Of a stretch of DNA of 64,000 nucleotides, positions 23,801-35,326 are shown one piece after another. A program made the position numbers and the translations under genes. Within the stretch, counting starts at the first letter, position 1; the number at the start of each line of letters is the position of its first letter. Origin of the DNA: Haematococcus lacustris (taxonomy: Eukaryota > Chlorophyta > Chlorophyceae > Chlamydomonadales > Haematococcaceae); the NCBI GenBank assembly GCA_030144725.1, contig JASKMD010000014.1, forward strand, positions 557,920 to 621,919. The letters are read 5' to 3'. Under the pieces are notes generated by a model. That model was not told the origin of the DNA. It saw only the letters and a program-made list of their open reading frames with translations, and searched no databases.

Positions 23801-24111
23801 CAGGGCTTGCTTGCGTGAGCTTGCATGGGACGCATAGCATGCAAGCTCTGCACTTGCCGGCGATTGAGCACGCAGCAGCAGGAGGGGGAGGGCAACAATG
23901 CCCTAGCCATTTACCGCTGCCTGCTGACAGCAAGGGGGGTGGGGGGCCAGGGGGAGTGAGGGGTGGGGCGGGTGAGCAGGGTGTGCAGGTGGGTGTGCTG
24001 CTGGTTGAAATGCCTGACAGTCCTGTAGAGGCCCAGCTGGGGGCCAGCTTCCTCCTCCATGCTGGCCAGCAGCCAGACCCCAGCGACCTGGGTGACTCCT
24101 TCCTCAACTGA
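11819..24111 (+). CDS. Large nuclear protein with Q-rich region, AT-hook-like motif and CHD-type SANT-like modules
   Basis: Probably a chromatin protein. Sixteen exons: 11819-11912, 12773-14282, 14534-14675, 15202-15291, 15692-15828, 15906-16048, 16418-16587, 16905-17039, 17640-17861, 18421-18934, 19211-19339, 19982-20688, 21105-21182, 21528-21626, 22133-22276, 22720-24111. Every junction keeps phase, giving 1,901 residues. Intron 4 is GC-AG, one acceptor is TAG. Residues about 232-296 are Q-rich, 368-438 a charged coiled coil, 457-484 acidic. KRGRPP at about 513 is AT-hook-like. Residues 535-582 (LLLFGVGRWGPIYKAF) look SANT-like. WWTAKSDMALLKGCWEHGY at 659 and VWWSPGLDEELVEGVL at 1315 with GVGEWEAV resemble the C-terminal W-D-LL-G-HGY modules of CHD6-9. 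No SNF2 ATPase or chromodomain is present. Three related segments of the type KAKALAIAM recur near 1482, 1659 and 1766. ATG 11819 is the first in-frame start in the first exon, and an upstream exon is possible. Family assignment is moderate; exon structure is stronger. Confidence 0.75.
13376..13568 (+). repeat. CAG/CAA tract encoding polyglutamine
   Basis: Imperfect CAG and CAA codons in the coding frame of exon 2 of the large nuclear-protein gene, broken by His, Leu, Lys and Val codons. The mixed codons argue for a maintained glutamine-rich segment rather than a raw microsatellite. Confidence 0.85.
15839..15893. repeat. (CTGAC)n pentamer repeat
   Basis: About ten units inside the short 15829-15905 intron of the large nuclear-protein gene; it occupies most of that intron. 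Confidence 0.9.
16600..16860. repeat. Purine-rich repeats plus inverted copies of a 29-bp minisatellite
   Basis: In intron 16588-16904. Bases 16612-16760 hold repeats of the type gaggaggcatgcag-gccgagaggagagg. Bases 16801-16852 hold about two units of tacccacctacccctgctgc, the reverse complement of the minisatellite at 18933-19050. Confidence 0.75.
17370..17630. repeat. Degenerate (CCCCTCA)n-type C-rich repeat
   Basis: Runs of cacccctca and ctcactcc variants in the 17040-17639 intron of the large nuclear-protein gene. Confidence 0.75.
18933..19050. repeat. 29-bp minisatellite, four copies
   Basis: Unit aggtgggtaggagagggggc followed by agcaggggt, starting at 18933, 18962, 18991 and 19020. 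It overlaps the donor site of the exon ending at 18934 and fills the start of that intron. Confidence 0.9.
19571..19905. repeat. 48-bp minisatellite, seven copies
   Basis: Unit starts caatcccatcgtgccccacc and continues through tggtcatgggttcaatcctc to acctatca. Copies are nearly identical and the last is truncated. It lies inside intron 19340-19981. Because 48 is a multiple of three, all three forward frames stay open, producing false 16-residue protein repeats. Confidence 0.95.
20971..21000. repeat. (GCAT)n tetranucleotide repeat
   Basis: About seven units of gcat in the 20689-21104 intron; the repeat is self-complementary. Confidence 0.9.
21249..21430. repeat. (CACCA)n pentamer satellite, about 36 units
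   Basis: Perfect pentamer run inside intron 21183-21527 of the large nuclear-protein gene, followed by degenerate units of the type cgacttgcac up to about 21490. Confidence 0.95.
22327..22576. repeat. (CCCTCCT)n heptamer satellite, about 35 units
   Basis: Perfect heptamer run in intron 22277-22719. It is a homopurine-homopyrimidine tract, so triplex or quadruplex structure is possible. Confidence 0.95.
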
Positions 24112-26404
24112 TGCAAGCAAGAGATTCAGATGGCTTACGCCGCTTCACCTGTCAACTTGGGATGAGGTGCCCACGCCCACAGCTACTGTGCCATGTTGCT
24201 AAGCTGCCAGGCTGTTGCCACTGCAATGGCATGAGCTGTAGAAGGGGAGTTTGACATCGTGCAGGGCTGCAACAGCAGCATCCAGCCCCATGCAGCGCAA
24301 CATTGTGTGCATGGTTGCATGCTGTCATGCCCCACGCTCCCACTGGGGCTCCCAGCACAAAACACCCAAGACATGGTAGTGTCCATGGCATCGACGGTGT
24401 TGGTGAACATGGTATGGGAAGGGTCTGACGCCCAGCACAGGAAAGCGTAGTGAAGCGTGGCAATGGGGATGGATGCACTCTGCTTTAAGTGGTGGTGGTG
24501 GTGCTGATGATGATGGCTGACACCGCTTGAACCATCATCAACAAGCAGAGGTGCACATGGGCTTAAAACGGCGGCATGCAGTTTATCATTGTGTACTTTG
24601 TATAGTCATGGTGAACTCCGGCTGCTCCCTGATGGATTGCATGGCGATTGAAGATGAAATGCACGGCGTCATCCATCGCCCATAGTACATCTTGTGCATG
24701 TGCGGTGGAAGAAAGTGACCCCTTACTACCGAGCAAGCTTGTTCTAATCCCGAAACCGCTATTGCCCTACTGAACCTAGTCAAGCCTATTGCATACTTTG
24801 CGAAAAGCCGTCTGTACAGCAGGAGTGTTGCCATATGAGTAAGGTCAGTGCCATTTCAATGCTGAATGAATGATGCTTCAATTGGAACATGCAGCATACG
24901 AGCACCTCTCCTAATGAACCGTTTCAGGCAACTTTTAAACCCAGCCCGGCGCTTCCCGAGCCAACTGACCTCCATGGCTCAGGTGTCCCCAACTAACAGA
25001 AAACTGACCCCTGGTAATCAAAACGACGCCGCGTCTCAGCCCCGTGGTCTCTATTTATGCTACGCACATCACTGGATAGAGAACTCTTTCAGCTATGCGG
25101 TGCAGCTTGTAACATTAAATATAGTGCAGTGTGCTGCGTGCTATGGCGGCTCAAATCTTGACATTCAAATTCATGCCAATTTTGCTCATGCGGGCCTCGC
25201 CGCGACCGACCGACGTGACCCACGTGGCCCAGGAGCACCTGCGCACAGTGAGGCACAGTCGCGCAGTCAAAACGATTCACATGGCATGCCAAACCGATCT
25301 AACAACGCTGGTGGGAGGCGGTGGCGGGGGTGGGAGGGGCTGGGAGGGAGTGGGAGGGGCTGGGAGGGGCTGGGAGGGGCTGGGAGGGGGTGGGAAGGGT
25401 TGGCGGGGCAGTGAGGGGGCTAGGAGGGGGTGGGAGGGCAGTGAGGGGGCTGGGAGGGAGTGGGAGGGGCTGGGAGGGGCTGGGAGGGGCTGGGAGGGGG
25501 TGGGAAGGGTTGGCGGGGCAGTGAGGGGGCTAGGAGGGGGTGGGAGGGCAGTGAGGGGGCTGGGAGGGGCTGGGAGGGGTTGGGAAGGGGTGGCAGGGCA
25601 GTGAAGGGGCTGGGAGGGGGCGGGAGGGGGTGGGAGGCTTCGGCGGGGGCTGGGAGGTGGTGGGGCTGCAAGGGGGTTCGGCCGGAGTAGGCTAGTCAAT
25701 CCTGCAAGGCAGAGTTGGGTCACGCCAAAGGGTGAGGAGGCGGGCCTAATTGATGGTTTGCCGTGCTTTCTTTTCCAGCAGCTGTGTCGTTGAGTAATGA
25801 ACAAGGTAATAACGAGACATTCTAATAACTCAGAGTGGTCAGCTCACAACATGACGGTTTGTGCAAGGGGGTCCTTTTTTCTGTGTGGCTGGCTAGAGAG
25901 ACCTCTATCAAATCGCACCTCGTTGCAATGTCGCGTTATTTCTTGCCCAACGACGGTCTTCCGACGCCGCCTGCACCAATGAAAGGCTCGTGGAGCAAGC
26001 CTGGCGGGCTGAAATGAGATTGTACTTCTGGCTCGATGCCAGCCGCAGTTCCATCGCTGATGCCGCTACATACCACTAGAGCAATCGATGGTGAGCAGCT
26101 GAGGTGTATCCGCGCTCGCTTGCATGGCCTTCTCGTCAAGGACCCTGTCACGGCCCAGGGTGATCATCCACCAGTTCCCTGTCAGCTAAAACTGCGCACT
26201 CCACCTGGCCTCAACTAAAAGTGCACACCCCACTCCTCGCAGCTACTGCCAAGCTCTACCTCTGCCTTGAGCTCCCGCATGAGAAATGTTCCAGAACGTG
26301 CTGGGCAAGTGCCTAGAGTCAAGCAACACCATCACACTGACACTGAGCTGTGCACCCTTGCGGCATACCTTCATTTACATTACGTGGTTTGACTGAATTT
26401 ATCA
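24112..26404. other. Intergenic region before the tandem array
   Basis: No gene is supported. It contains the 3' flank of the large nuclear-protein gene, short GGT and GAT repeats near 24487-24515, a G-rich minisatellite (25318-25665) and about 700 bases of unremarkable sequence leading into the 3.25-kb array. Confidence 0.5.
25318..25665. repeat. G-rich minisatellite (gggaggggct)n
   Basis: Repeats of gggaggggct and ggcagtgagg variants. A higher-order unit of about 120 bases appears twice (starting near 25330 and 25450). Dense runs of three to five G make G-quadruplex formation plausible on the + strand. Confidence 0.88.
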
Positions 26405-26559
26405 GCTCGTGACTGCTATTACATCGCTGACTGGTTACACATCACATGCTGGCTGCGAAGCCATGTTGTGAATATTTGTCAAGGTGCACAGACGAGTCAA
26501 GGCTACAACGCCATGAAGCAAATGCTGAACTCCATGCAGCATGCCACTTTCATATCATC

Positions 26560-26770
26560 ACAGCCATCTCCGTCAGCCTTCATCAGCCATCATAGCCTTC
26601 ATCTTCGTCAGCCTCCAGCCTTCATCTCCATCAGCCTTCATATCCTCCATCGCCGCCAACCTTCATCTCTGTCAACCTCCATCTGCCTTCATATCATCAC
26701 AGCCATGGATGTCATATCATCACATTCTTATCACCACAACCATGGATGTCATATCATCACAGCCATCTCA
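26560..26770. repeat. Degenerate 10-bp repeat (catcagcctt)n, also in each array unit
   Basis: Variants of cat-c-tcagcctt repeat about 12 times, then two copies of accatggatgtcatatcatc. The same block recurs in the later units at about 29815, 33065 and 36315. Confidence 0.75.
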
Positions 26771-27182
26771 GACAATGGCAGCACCAGGTATTGGTGACAG
26801 GCAAGTGCATCAGTCTTCCGCTAGAGGCAAAATAGATAGAGGGCTTGGAGAGGACTGCCTTGTGGCTACTGCTGCTCGCAAGGTCTGGGGGGTGGCTGCA
26901 GGGCCGGGCTAGCCCTCGCATGTGACATGCTATTGCTGCTGCTGCCAAGCATTGGTCCAGCACCTCCTGCCGCCCACCTTGCCCCCACAGATCTCTTGAT
27001 ACTGCAAACACGCAGGGGTAGCAACACGAGGGTGGGCATAGGCATGAGGGGTTAGGCGTCAGGGCACAAGGCAAGGAAGGTGGGAAGGCCTGAGGGCAGC
27101 GGTGGGGTCAAGGGGTGAGGGTCAGCCTGTACGCCCCTACAACCGCTTCTGACCCCACTTCGCCCCTGCAGCTGCCACTTGC

Positions 27183-27286
27183 CTGCGGTCAACAGTCGGC
27201 TCTGGCCCTGCCTGCGTGGCCATCTTCAAGCTTTGACGTAGCATGCCCGGGTGTAGGCATTTCATTAAGGGGACAAAGCGCAACGC
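27183..27286 (-). pseudogene. Stray fasciclin exon, array copy 1
   Basis: Aligns with exon 4 of the intact FAS1 gene (40880-40983): same 104-base length, same frame, same acceptor context (gtggcag) and same GC donor (cgcag then gcaagt). The translated core keeps KMATQAGPE-TVDR, but the FAS1 motif FHIVPS has become RFVPLM. Flanking intron sequence at about 26890-27115 also matches the FAS1 intron 5 region, while FAS1 exon 5 is absent from the unit. No other FAS1 exon was found, so it cannot encode a FAS1 domain alone. Confidence 0.8.
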
Positions 27287-28027
27287 CTGCCACACCAGCT
27301 ACCACCACTCCCATCATGGCAGCTGCAGCTGCAGCCGTCCACTTGGCTGGACCGTTGCCTGAACTTGAGGCCCGGCTCTGAAGGCACCCGCAGCACCGCT
27401 GCCTTGTCTGCTCCTTCTGCGTGTGCTGCCTCTCCCACTGGGCCAGGCACATTGCCTCATTGTGTGCAAGCTGGTCCTGGTGCCACCGCTGCTGCTGCTT
27501 GCTGGGACTGCGCAAGAGCCTATGGCTGTCAGTCACCCCGGCAGTGTGTGTTATGTGAGTGTGGTCAGCGGCAGTGGGGGCCGCACAGCACACCTTTCCA
27601 AGCCCCAGACTACTGCCGCCTAGGCATGAGCTGGTGGTGATGACAGCTGGGTTAGCACAGACAACATCTCACAAGTGGTATACGTACCTGGTTCCTTGTC
27701 CGCGTGCAGCATGGTCCCAACGCTCTGCCATGTTCGATACGTTCATGACATGGTTGCCGCCACCTCTCAGCTTGCTAGGTTGCCCCAATAACCTTTTGTA
27801 CATCTGGATCTTGAAATGTCGTCATAGGACACATCCTAGCTAGACTGCCTTCGGACCAGGACGCCGAGATACCGCGATAGCACAGCGAAAACACGTGATT
27901 GGTCTTGCTATCTTGTGTTGTAACCGCACATTTGAAAAAGATGAGCGTGCCAAGTTGGCCATGCACGGTACAAATACCCCACCTCCTGTAATCTGGCCGC
28001 ATTGCTACCAACACAACTAAACACGAA

Positions 28028-28826
28028 ATGGGTTCAGCCAGCAGCCGCGCGAAGCCACAGCGAACTATCAATGTGCCATCCTCGTTGGCGCAGGTGGTGG
28101 CGTGCGAGGCACTTGACATCAGCTATGCCAGGTAAAGTCAGGGCAGGCCGCAACGGTGCTGTTGACTACAAGACACATTGGCTTGAGGCGGTCCGGAGGA
28201 CCTAACCCCCTTCCCATTTCTTTTGCATCCGCAGCGGAGGCTGGGCTGAACTGCAGATATGGCTCCCGCCCAGGCAGCCCTGCTTGTACAGCGATGCGTG
28301 CCTACGGGCATACGCGCGAACACTGCCTCCCTCCACAGTGCAGCCCATCATCATGAACCGCACAGACTCCATCCAGGCGCAACCAAGCATCGCTGCATCG
28401 TTGGTGCGTCGTTTGACTATTGGGTTTCCACGCAGGGCGGGTTTCCGCGGCCCAGCACCCCTCACCTTGCTTGCTACACCTTGTGCACACCAAATGCAAG
28501 CGCCGCTGGACCCAATCCTGCTGTTGATCTCAACTTGCCCTTGTTCCGCCCTGGTGGTCGCAGGCCCGCAGCACGACGACCTGCAGCAAGTCATCCCGCG
28601 ACACCTCAACCCACATCGCAGCTACCAGCACCACGTCGGCTCGCGATACCTCGACCCACATCACAGCGACCCACAGCAAGTCAAACCGCAGCACGTTGGC
28701 TCGCGCCACCTCGACCAACATCACAGCCACCCACAGCAGGTCAACCCCCAGCACGTCTGCCTCCCAAGCGGCAGTGGGGGCTCACGTGGCCCTACTTGCT
28801 GCGGCTTCCCGGACCAGCATCAGTGA
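28028..28826 (+). CDS. Orphan two-exon gene, array copy 1, 231 residues
   Basis: Not recognised. Exon 1 is 28028-28131 and exon 2 is 28235-28826, joined in phase by a GT-AG intron with a strong gtaaag donor and a ttttgcatccgcag acceptor. The product starts MGSASSRAK, which fits an N-myristoylation signal (Gly2, Ser6). Residues about 35-85 are mixed and contain GGWAELQIWLPP. The C-terminal third is repetitive and rich in His, Gln, Pro and Asp (HVGSRHLDQHHSHPQQV type, about 20-residue period). A competing 216-residue frame begins at 28259 and reads the same repeats as Pro, Ala, Thr and Arg. I prefer the spliced frame because of its splice sites and start context. It may be a decayed or non-coding transcript. 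A TATA-like tacaaatac lies at 27969. Confidence 0.45.
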
Positions 28827-30432
28827 ACCGGGCACGCTTCCCTGCCCTTCCCTGCCCGTCGCCATCTGTAGGCGCAAGCGTGCCACAGGATATCCACAAC
28901 TGCCCATAGGGGCACAGAGCGAGGACGCCTGGTAGATAGAGGACTACGGGGCTAGGTAGCAGTAGTGGGCTGGTGGCACCATGCCATCACCACACAGCAG
29001 GGGTGGGGTGGGTCCAGTCCAGGTTGGGTCGCGCTCGTACTAGCCAGCGCCGTCAGCCTTGCGCAGCGCACGCCTGGCCGCATTGATTGCACACTGAATG
29101 AATTGAGTCCCATGCCACTGCATGAGCTGATTGCCACATTTGTCCTCACCTAGGCCACACTGAGCCCTCACTGCTGATTGGGCAGTGCAAGGCTTGGCAT
29201 GTTCACATCCTAGATGATGCATCACACATCAGACCTGACATGCCTTGTACATGGACGTGCCTGTTCCATGTTTGCACCTTGCATAAGTGTGCCGGTACTA
29301 TGACTTGCATAGATGTTGTTCTGTCTATACAGCTTGTCTGTATGTCCTTGTAATGGGAGAGATCTGTATGTAAGCCATTGAGTGCATGCCCTGTCATGTC
29401 TGATGCTGTGTTGGGTGGTGAGTGCATGAGGCGTGCGTGTCATCATCAGTCCAGCTAGTCACAATACTGAGAGCAAGATCTGTCCATGGGGGAGTGAGGA
29501 TCCGTGATGTATCTAGACAACCGAGCTTTGACGTGCCTGGTGGTTGGTGCTAGCGAGCAGAGCTAGGGCAATGCTTGGTGTTTGTGCTTTGCAAATGTGT
29601 ACATTGCAAAGCGTTGTAAACCTATTGCTTGGCTCTAATCGAACTATCACATCGTGGCACACTCCGATTACATCACTGTAAGGTTTCATATCACATGCTG
29701 GCGGCAAAGTCATGTTGTGAATATTTGTCAGGGGGCACAGACGAGTCAAGGCTACAACGCTATGAAGCAGATTCTGAACTCCATGCAGTATGCCACTTTC
29801 ATATCATCACGGCCATCTCCGTCAGCCTTTCATCAGCCATCATAGCCTTCACCTTCGTCAGCCTTCATCCTTCATCTCCGTCAGCCTTCACATCCTTCAT
29901 CGCCGCCAGCCTTTATCTCTGTCAACCTCCATCAGCCTTCACATCATCACAACCATGGATGTCATATCATCACATTCGTATCACCACAACCATGGATGTC
30001 ATATCATCACAGCCATCTCAGACAATGGCAGCACTAGGTATTGGTGACAGGCAAGTGCATCAGTCTTTCGCTAGAGGCAAAATAGATAGAGGGCTTGGAG
30101 AGGACTGCCTTGTGGCTACTGCTGCTCGCAAGGTCTGTGGGGTGGCTGCAGGGCCGGGCTAGCCCTCGCATGTGACATGCTGCTGCTGCTGCTGCCAAGC
30201 ATTGGTCCAGCACCTCCTGCCGCCCACCTTGCCCCCACAGATCTCTTGATACTGCAAACACGCAGGGGTAGCAACACGAGGGTGGGCATAGGCATGAGGG
30301 GTTAGGCGTCAGGGCACAAGGCAAGGAAGGTGGGAAGGCCTGAGGGCAGCGGTGGGGTCAAGGGGTGAGGGTCAGCCTGTACGCCCCTACAACCGCTTCT
30401 GACCCCACTTCGCCCCTGCAGCTGCCACTTGC

Positions 30433-30536
30433 CTGCGGTCAACAGTCGGCTCTGGCCCTGCCTGCGTGGCCATCTTCAAGCTTTGACGTAGCATGCCCGG
30501 GTGTAGGCATTTCATTAAGGGGACAAAGCGCAACGC
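30433..30536 (-). pseudogene. Stray fasciclin exon, array copy 2
   Basis: Same sequence as the stray exon at 27183-27286, shifted by 3,250 bases. Confidence 0.8.
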
Positions 30537-31277
30537 CTGCCACACCAGCTACCACCACTCCCATCATGGCAGCTGCAGCTGCAGCCGTCCACTTGGCTGG
30601 ACCGTTGCCTGAACTTGAGGCCCGGCTCTGAAGGCACCCGCAGCACCGCTGCCTTGTCTGCTCCTTCTGCGTGTGCTGCCTCTCCCACTGGGCCAGGCAC
30701 ATTGCCTCATTGTGTGCAAGCTGGTCCTGGTGCCACCGCTGCTGCTGCTTGCTGGGACTGCGCAAGAGCCTATGGCTGTCAGTCACCCCGGCAGTGTGTG
30801 TTATGTGAGTGTGGTCAGCGGCAGTGGGGGCCGCACAGCACACCTTTCCAAGCCCCAGACTACTGCCGCCTAGGCATGAGCTGGTGGTGATGACAGCTGG
30901 GTTAGCACAGACAACATCTCACAAGTGGTATACGTACCTGGTTCCTTGTCCGCGTGCAGCATGGTCCCAACGCTCTGCCATGTTCGATACGTTCATGACA
31001 TGGTTGCCGCCACCTCTCAGCTTGCTAGGTTGCCCCAATAACCTTTTGTACATCTGGATCTTGAAATGTCGTCATAGGACACATCCTAGCTAGACTGCCT
31101 TCGGACCAGGACGCCGAGATACCGCGATAGCACAGCGAAAACACGTGATTGGTCTTGCTATCTTGTGTTGTAACCGCACATTTGAAAAAGATGAGCGTGC
31201 CAAGTTGGCCATGCACGGTACAAATACCCCACCTCCTGTAATCTGGCCGCATTGCTACCAACACAACTAAACACGAA

Positions 31278-32076
31278 ATGGGTTCAGCCAGCAGCCGCGC
31301 GAAGCCACAGCGAACTATCAATGTGCCATCCTCGTTGGCGCAGGTGGTGGCGTGCGAGGCACTTGACATCAGCTATGCCAGGTAAAGTCAGGGCAGGCCG
31401 CAACGGTGCTGTTGACTACAAGACACATTGGCTTGAGGCGGTCCGGAGGACCTAACCCCCTTCCCATTTCTTTTGCATCCGCAGCGGAGGCTGGGCTGAA
31501 CTGCAGATATGGCTCCCGCCCAGGCAGCCCTGCTTGTACAGCGATGCGTGCCTACGGGCATACGCGCGAACACTGCCTCCCTCCACAGTGCAGCCCATCA
31601 TCATGAACCGCACAGACTCCATCCAGGCGCAACCAAGCATCGCTGCATCGTTGGTGCGTCGTTTGACTATTGGGTTTCCACGCAGGGCGGGTTTCCGCGG
31701 CCCAGCACCCCTCACCTTGCTTGCTACACCTTGTGCACACCAAATGCAAGCGCCGCTGGACCCAATCCTGCTGTTGATCTCAACTTGCCCTTGTTCCGCC
31801 CTGGTGGTCGCAGGCCCGCAGCACGACGACCTGCAGCAAGTCATCCCGCGACACCTCAACCCACATCGCAGCTACCAGCACCACGTCGGCTCGCGATACC
31901 TCGACCCACATCACAGCGACCCACAGCAAGTCAAACCGCAGCACGTTGGCTCGCGCCACCTCGACCAACATCACAGCCACCCACAGCAGGTCAACCCCCA
32001 GCACGTCTGCCTCCCAAGCGGCAGTGGGGGCTCACGTGGCCCTACTTGCTGCGGCTTCCCGGACCAGCATCAGTGA
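31278..32076 (+). CDS. Orphan two-exon gene, array copy 2
   Basis: Copy of the gene at 28028 shifted by 3,250 bases, exons 31278-31381 and 31485-32076. The predicted protein is the same over all residues I compared. Confidence 0.45.
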
Positions 32077-33682
32077 ACCGGGCACGCTTCCCTGCCCTTC
32101 CCTGCCCGTCGCCATCTGTAGGCGCAAGCGTGCCACAGGATATCCACAACTGCCCATAGGGGCACAGAGCGAGGACGCCTGGTAGATAGAGGACTACGGG
32201 GCTAGGTAGCAGTAGTGGGCTGGTGGCACCATGCCATCACCACACAGCAGGGGTGGGGTGGGTCCAGTCCAGGTTGGGTCGCGCTCGTACTAGCCAGCGC
32301 CGTCAGCCTTGCGCAGCGCACGCCTGGCCGCATTGATTGCACACTGAATGAATTGAGTCCCATGCCACTGCATGAGCTGATTGCCACATTTGTCCTCACC
32401 TAGGCCACACTGAGCCCTCACTGCTGATTGGGCAGTGCAAGGCTTGGCATGTTCACATCCTAGATGATGCATCACACATCAGACCTGACATGCCTTGTAC
32501 ATGGACGTGCCTGTTCCATGTTTGCACCTTGCATAAGTGTGCCGGTACTATGACTTGCATAGATGTTGTTCTGTCTATACAGCTTGTCTGTATGTCCTTG
32601 TAATGGGAGAGATCTGTATGTAAGCCATTGAGTGCATGCCCTGTCATGTCTGATGCTGTGTTGGGTGGTGAGTGCATGAGGCGTGCGTGTCATCATCAGT
32701 CCAGCTAGTCACAATACTGAGAGCAAGATCTGTCCATGGGGGAGTGAGGATCCGTGATGTATCTAGACAACCGAGCTTTGACGTGCCTGGTGGTTGGTGC
32801 TAGCGAGCAGAGCTAGGGCAATGCTTGGTGTTTGTGCTTTGCAAATGTGTACATTGCAAAGCGTTGTAAACCTATTGCTTGGCTCTAATCGAACTATCAC
32901 ATCGTGGCACACTCCGATTACATCACTGTAAGGTTTCATATCACATGCTGGCGGCAAAGTCATGTTGTGAATATTTGTCAGGGGGCACAGACGAGTCAAG
33001 GCTACAACGCTATGAAGCAGATTCTGAACTCCATGCAGTATGCCACTTTCATATCATCACGGCCATCTCCGTCAGCCTTTCATCAGCCATCATAGCCTTC
33101 ACCTTCGTCAGCCTTCATCCTTCATCTCCGTCAGCCTTCACATCCTTCATCGCCGCCAGCCTTTATCTCTGTCAACCTCCATCAGCCTTCACATCATCAC
33201 AACCATGGATGTCATATCATCACATTCGTATCACCACAACCATGGATGTCATATCATCACAGCCATCTCAGACAATGGCAGCACTAGGTATTGGTGACAG
33301 GCAAGTGCATCAGTCTTTCGCTAGAGGCAAAATAGATAGAGGGCTTGGAGAGGACTGCCTTGTGGCTACTGCTGCTCGCAAGGTCTGTGGGGTGGCTGCA
33401 GGGCCGGGCTAGCCCTCGCATGTGACATGCTGCTGCTGCTGCTGCCAAGCATTGGTCCAGCACCTCCTGCCGCCCACCTTGCCCCCACAGATCTCTTGAT
33501 ACTGCAAACACGCAGGGGTAGCAACACGAGGGTGGGCATAGGCATGAGGGGTTAGGCGTCAGGGCACAAGGCAAGGAAGGTGGGAAGGCCTGAGGGCAGC
33601 GGTGGGGTCAAGGGGTGAGGGTCAGCCTGTACGCCCCTACAACCGCTTCTGACCCCACTTCGCCCCTGCAGCTGCCACTTGC

Positions 33683-33786
33683 CTGCGGTCAACAGTCGGC
33701 TCTGGCCCTGCCTGCGTGGCCATCTTCAAGCTTTGACGTAGCATGCCCGGGTGTAGGCATTTCATTAAGGGGACAAAGCGCAACGC
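33683..33786 (-). pseudogene. Stray fasciclin exon, array copy 3
   Basis: Same as the stray exon in copies 1 and 2, shifted by 3,250 bases. Confidence 0.8.
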
Positions 33787-34527
33787 CTGCCACACCAGCT
33801 ACCACCACTCCCATCATGGCAGCTGCAGCTGCAGCCGTCCACTTGGCTGGACCGTTGCCTGAACTTGAGGCCCGGCTCTGAAGGCACCCGCAGCACCGCT
33901 GCCTTGTCTGCTCCTTCTGCGTGTGCTGCCTCTCCCACTGGGCCAGGCACATTGCCTCATTGTGTGCAAGCTGGTCCTGGTGCCACCGCTGCTGCTGCTT
34001 GCTGGGACTGCGCAAGAGCCTATGGCTGTCAGTCACCCCGGCAGTGTGTGTTATGTGAGTGTGGTCAGCGGCAGTGGGGGCCGCACAGCACACCTTTCCA
34101 AGCCCCAGACTACTGCCGCCTAGGCATGAGCTGGTGGTGATGACAGCTGGGTTAGCACAGACAACATCTCACAAGTGGTATACGTACCTGGTTCCTTGTC
34201 CGCGTGCAGCATGGTCCCAACGCTCTGCCATGTTCGATACGTTCATGACATGGTTGCCGCCACCTCTCAGCTTGCTAGGTTGCCCCAATAACCTTTTGTA
34301 CATCTGGATCTTGAAATGTCGTCATAGGACACATCCTAGCTAGACTGCCTTCGGACCAGGACGCCGAGATACCGCGATAGCACAGCGAAAACACGTGATT
34401 GGTCTTGCTATCTTGTGTTGTAACCGCACATTTGAAAAAGATGAGCGTGCCAAGTTGGCCATGCACGGTACAAATACCCCACCTCCTGTAATCTGGCCGC
34501 ATTGCTACCAACACAACTAAACACGAA

Positions 34528-35326
34528 ATGGGTTCAGCCAGCAGCCGCGCGAAGCCACAGCGAACTATCAATGTGCCATCCTCGTTGGCGCAGGTGGTGG
34601 CGTGCGAGGCACTTGACATCAGCTATGCCAGGTAAAGTCAGGGCAGGCCGCAACGGTGCTGTTGACTACAAGACACATTGGCTTGAGGCGGTCCGGAGGA
34701 CCTAACCCCCTTCCCATTTCTTTTGCATCCGCAGCGGAGGCTGGGCTGAACTGCAGATATGGCTCCCGCCCAGGCAGCCCTGCTTGTACAGCGATGCGTG
34801 CCTACGGGCATACGCGCGAACACTGCCTCCCTCCACAGTGCAGCCCATCATCATGAACCGCACAGACTCCATCCAGGCGCAACCAAGCATCGCTGCATCG
34901 TTGGTGCGTCGTTTGACTATTGGGTTTCCACGCAGGGCGGGTTTCCGCGGCCCAGCACCCCTCACCTTGCTTGCTACACCTTGTGCACACCAAATGCAAG
35001 CGCCGCTGGACCCAATCCTGCTGTTGATCTCAACTTGCCCTTGTTCCGCCCTGGTGGTCGCAGGCCCGCAGCACGACGACCTGCAGCAAGTCATCCCGCG
35101 ACACCTCAACCCACATCGCAGCTACCAGCACCACGTCGGCTCGCGATACCTCGACCCACATCACAGCGACCCACAGCAAGTCAAACCGCAGCACGTTGGC
35201 TCGCGCCACCTCGACCAACATCACAGCCACCCACAGCAGGTCAACCCCCAGCACGTCTGCCTCCCAAGCGGCAGTGGGGGCTCACGTGGCCCTACTTGCT
35301 GCGGCTTCCCGGACCAGCATCAGTGA
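34528..35326 (+). CDS. Orphan two-exon gene, array copy 3
   Basis: Exons 34528-34631 and 34735-35326, the same as in copies 1 and 2 as far as read. Confidence 0.45.

Noticed and set aside
22944..24116. 390-residue minus-strand frame
   Set aside because: It is a GC-rich antisense shadow of the last exon of the large nuclear-protein gene.
28259..28909. 216-residue frame overlapping the orphan gene of each array unit
   Set aside because: It has no splice support and reads the repeat block as Pro/Ala/Thr/Arg; the spliced MGSASS frame has a better start and junctions. It is not excluded completely.
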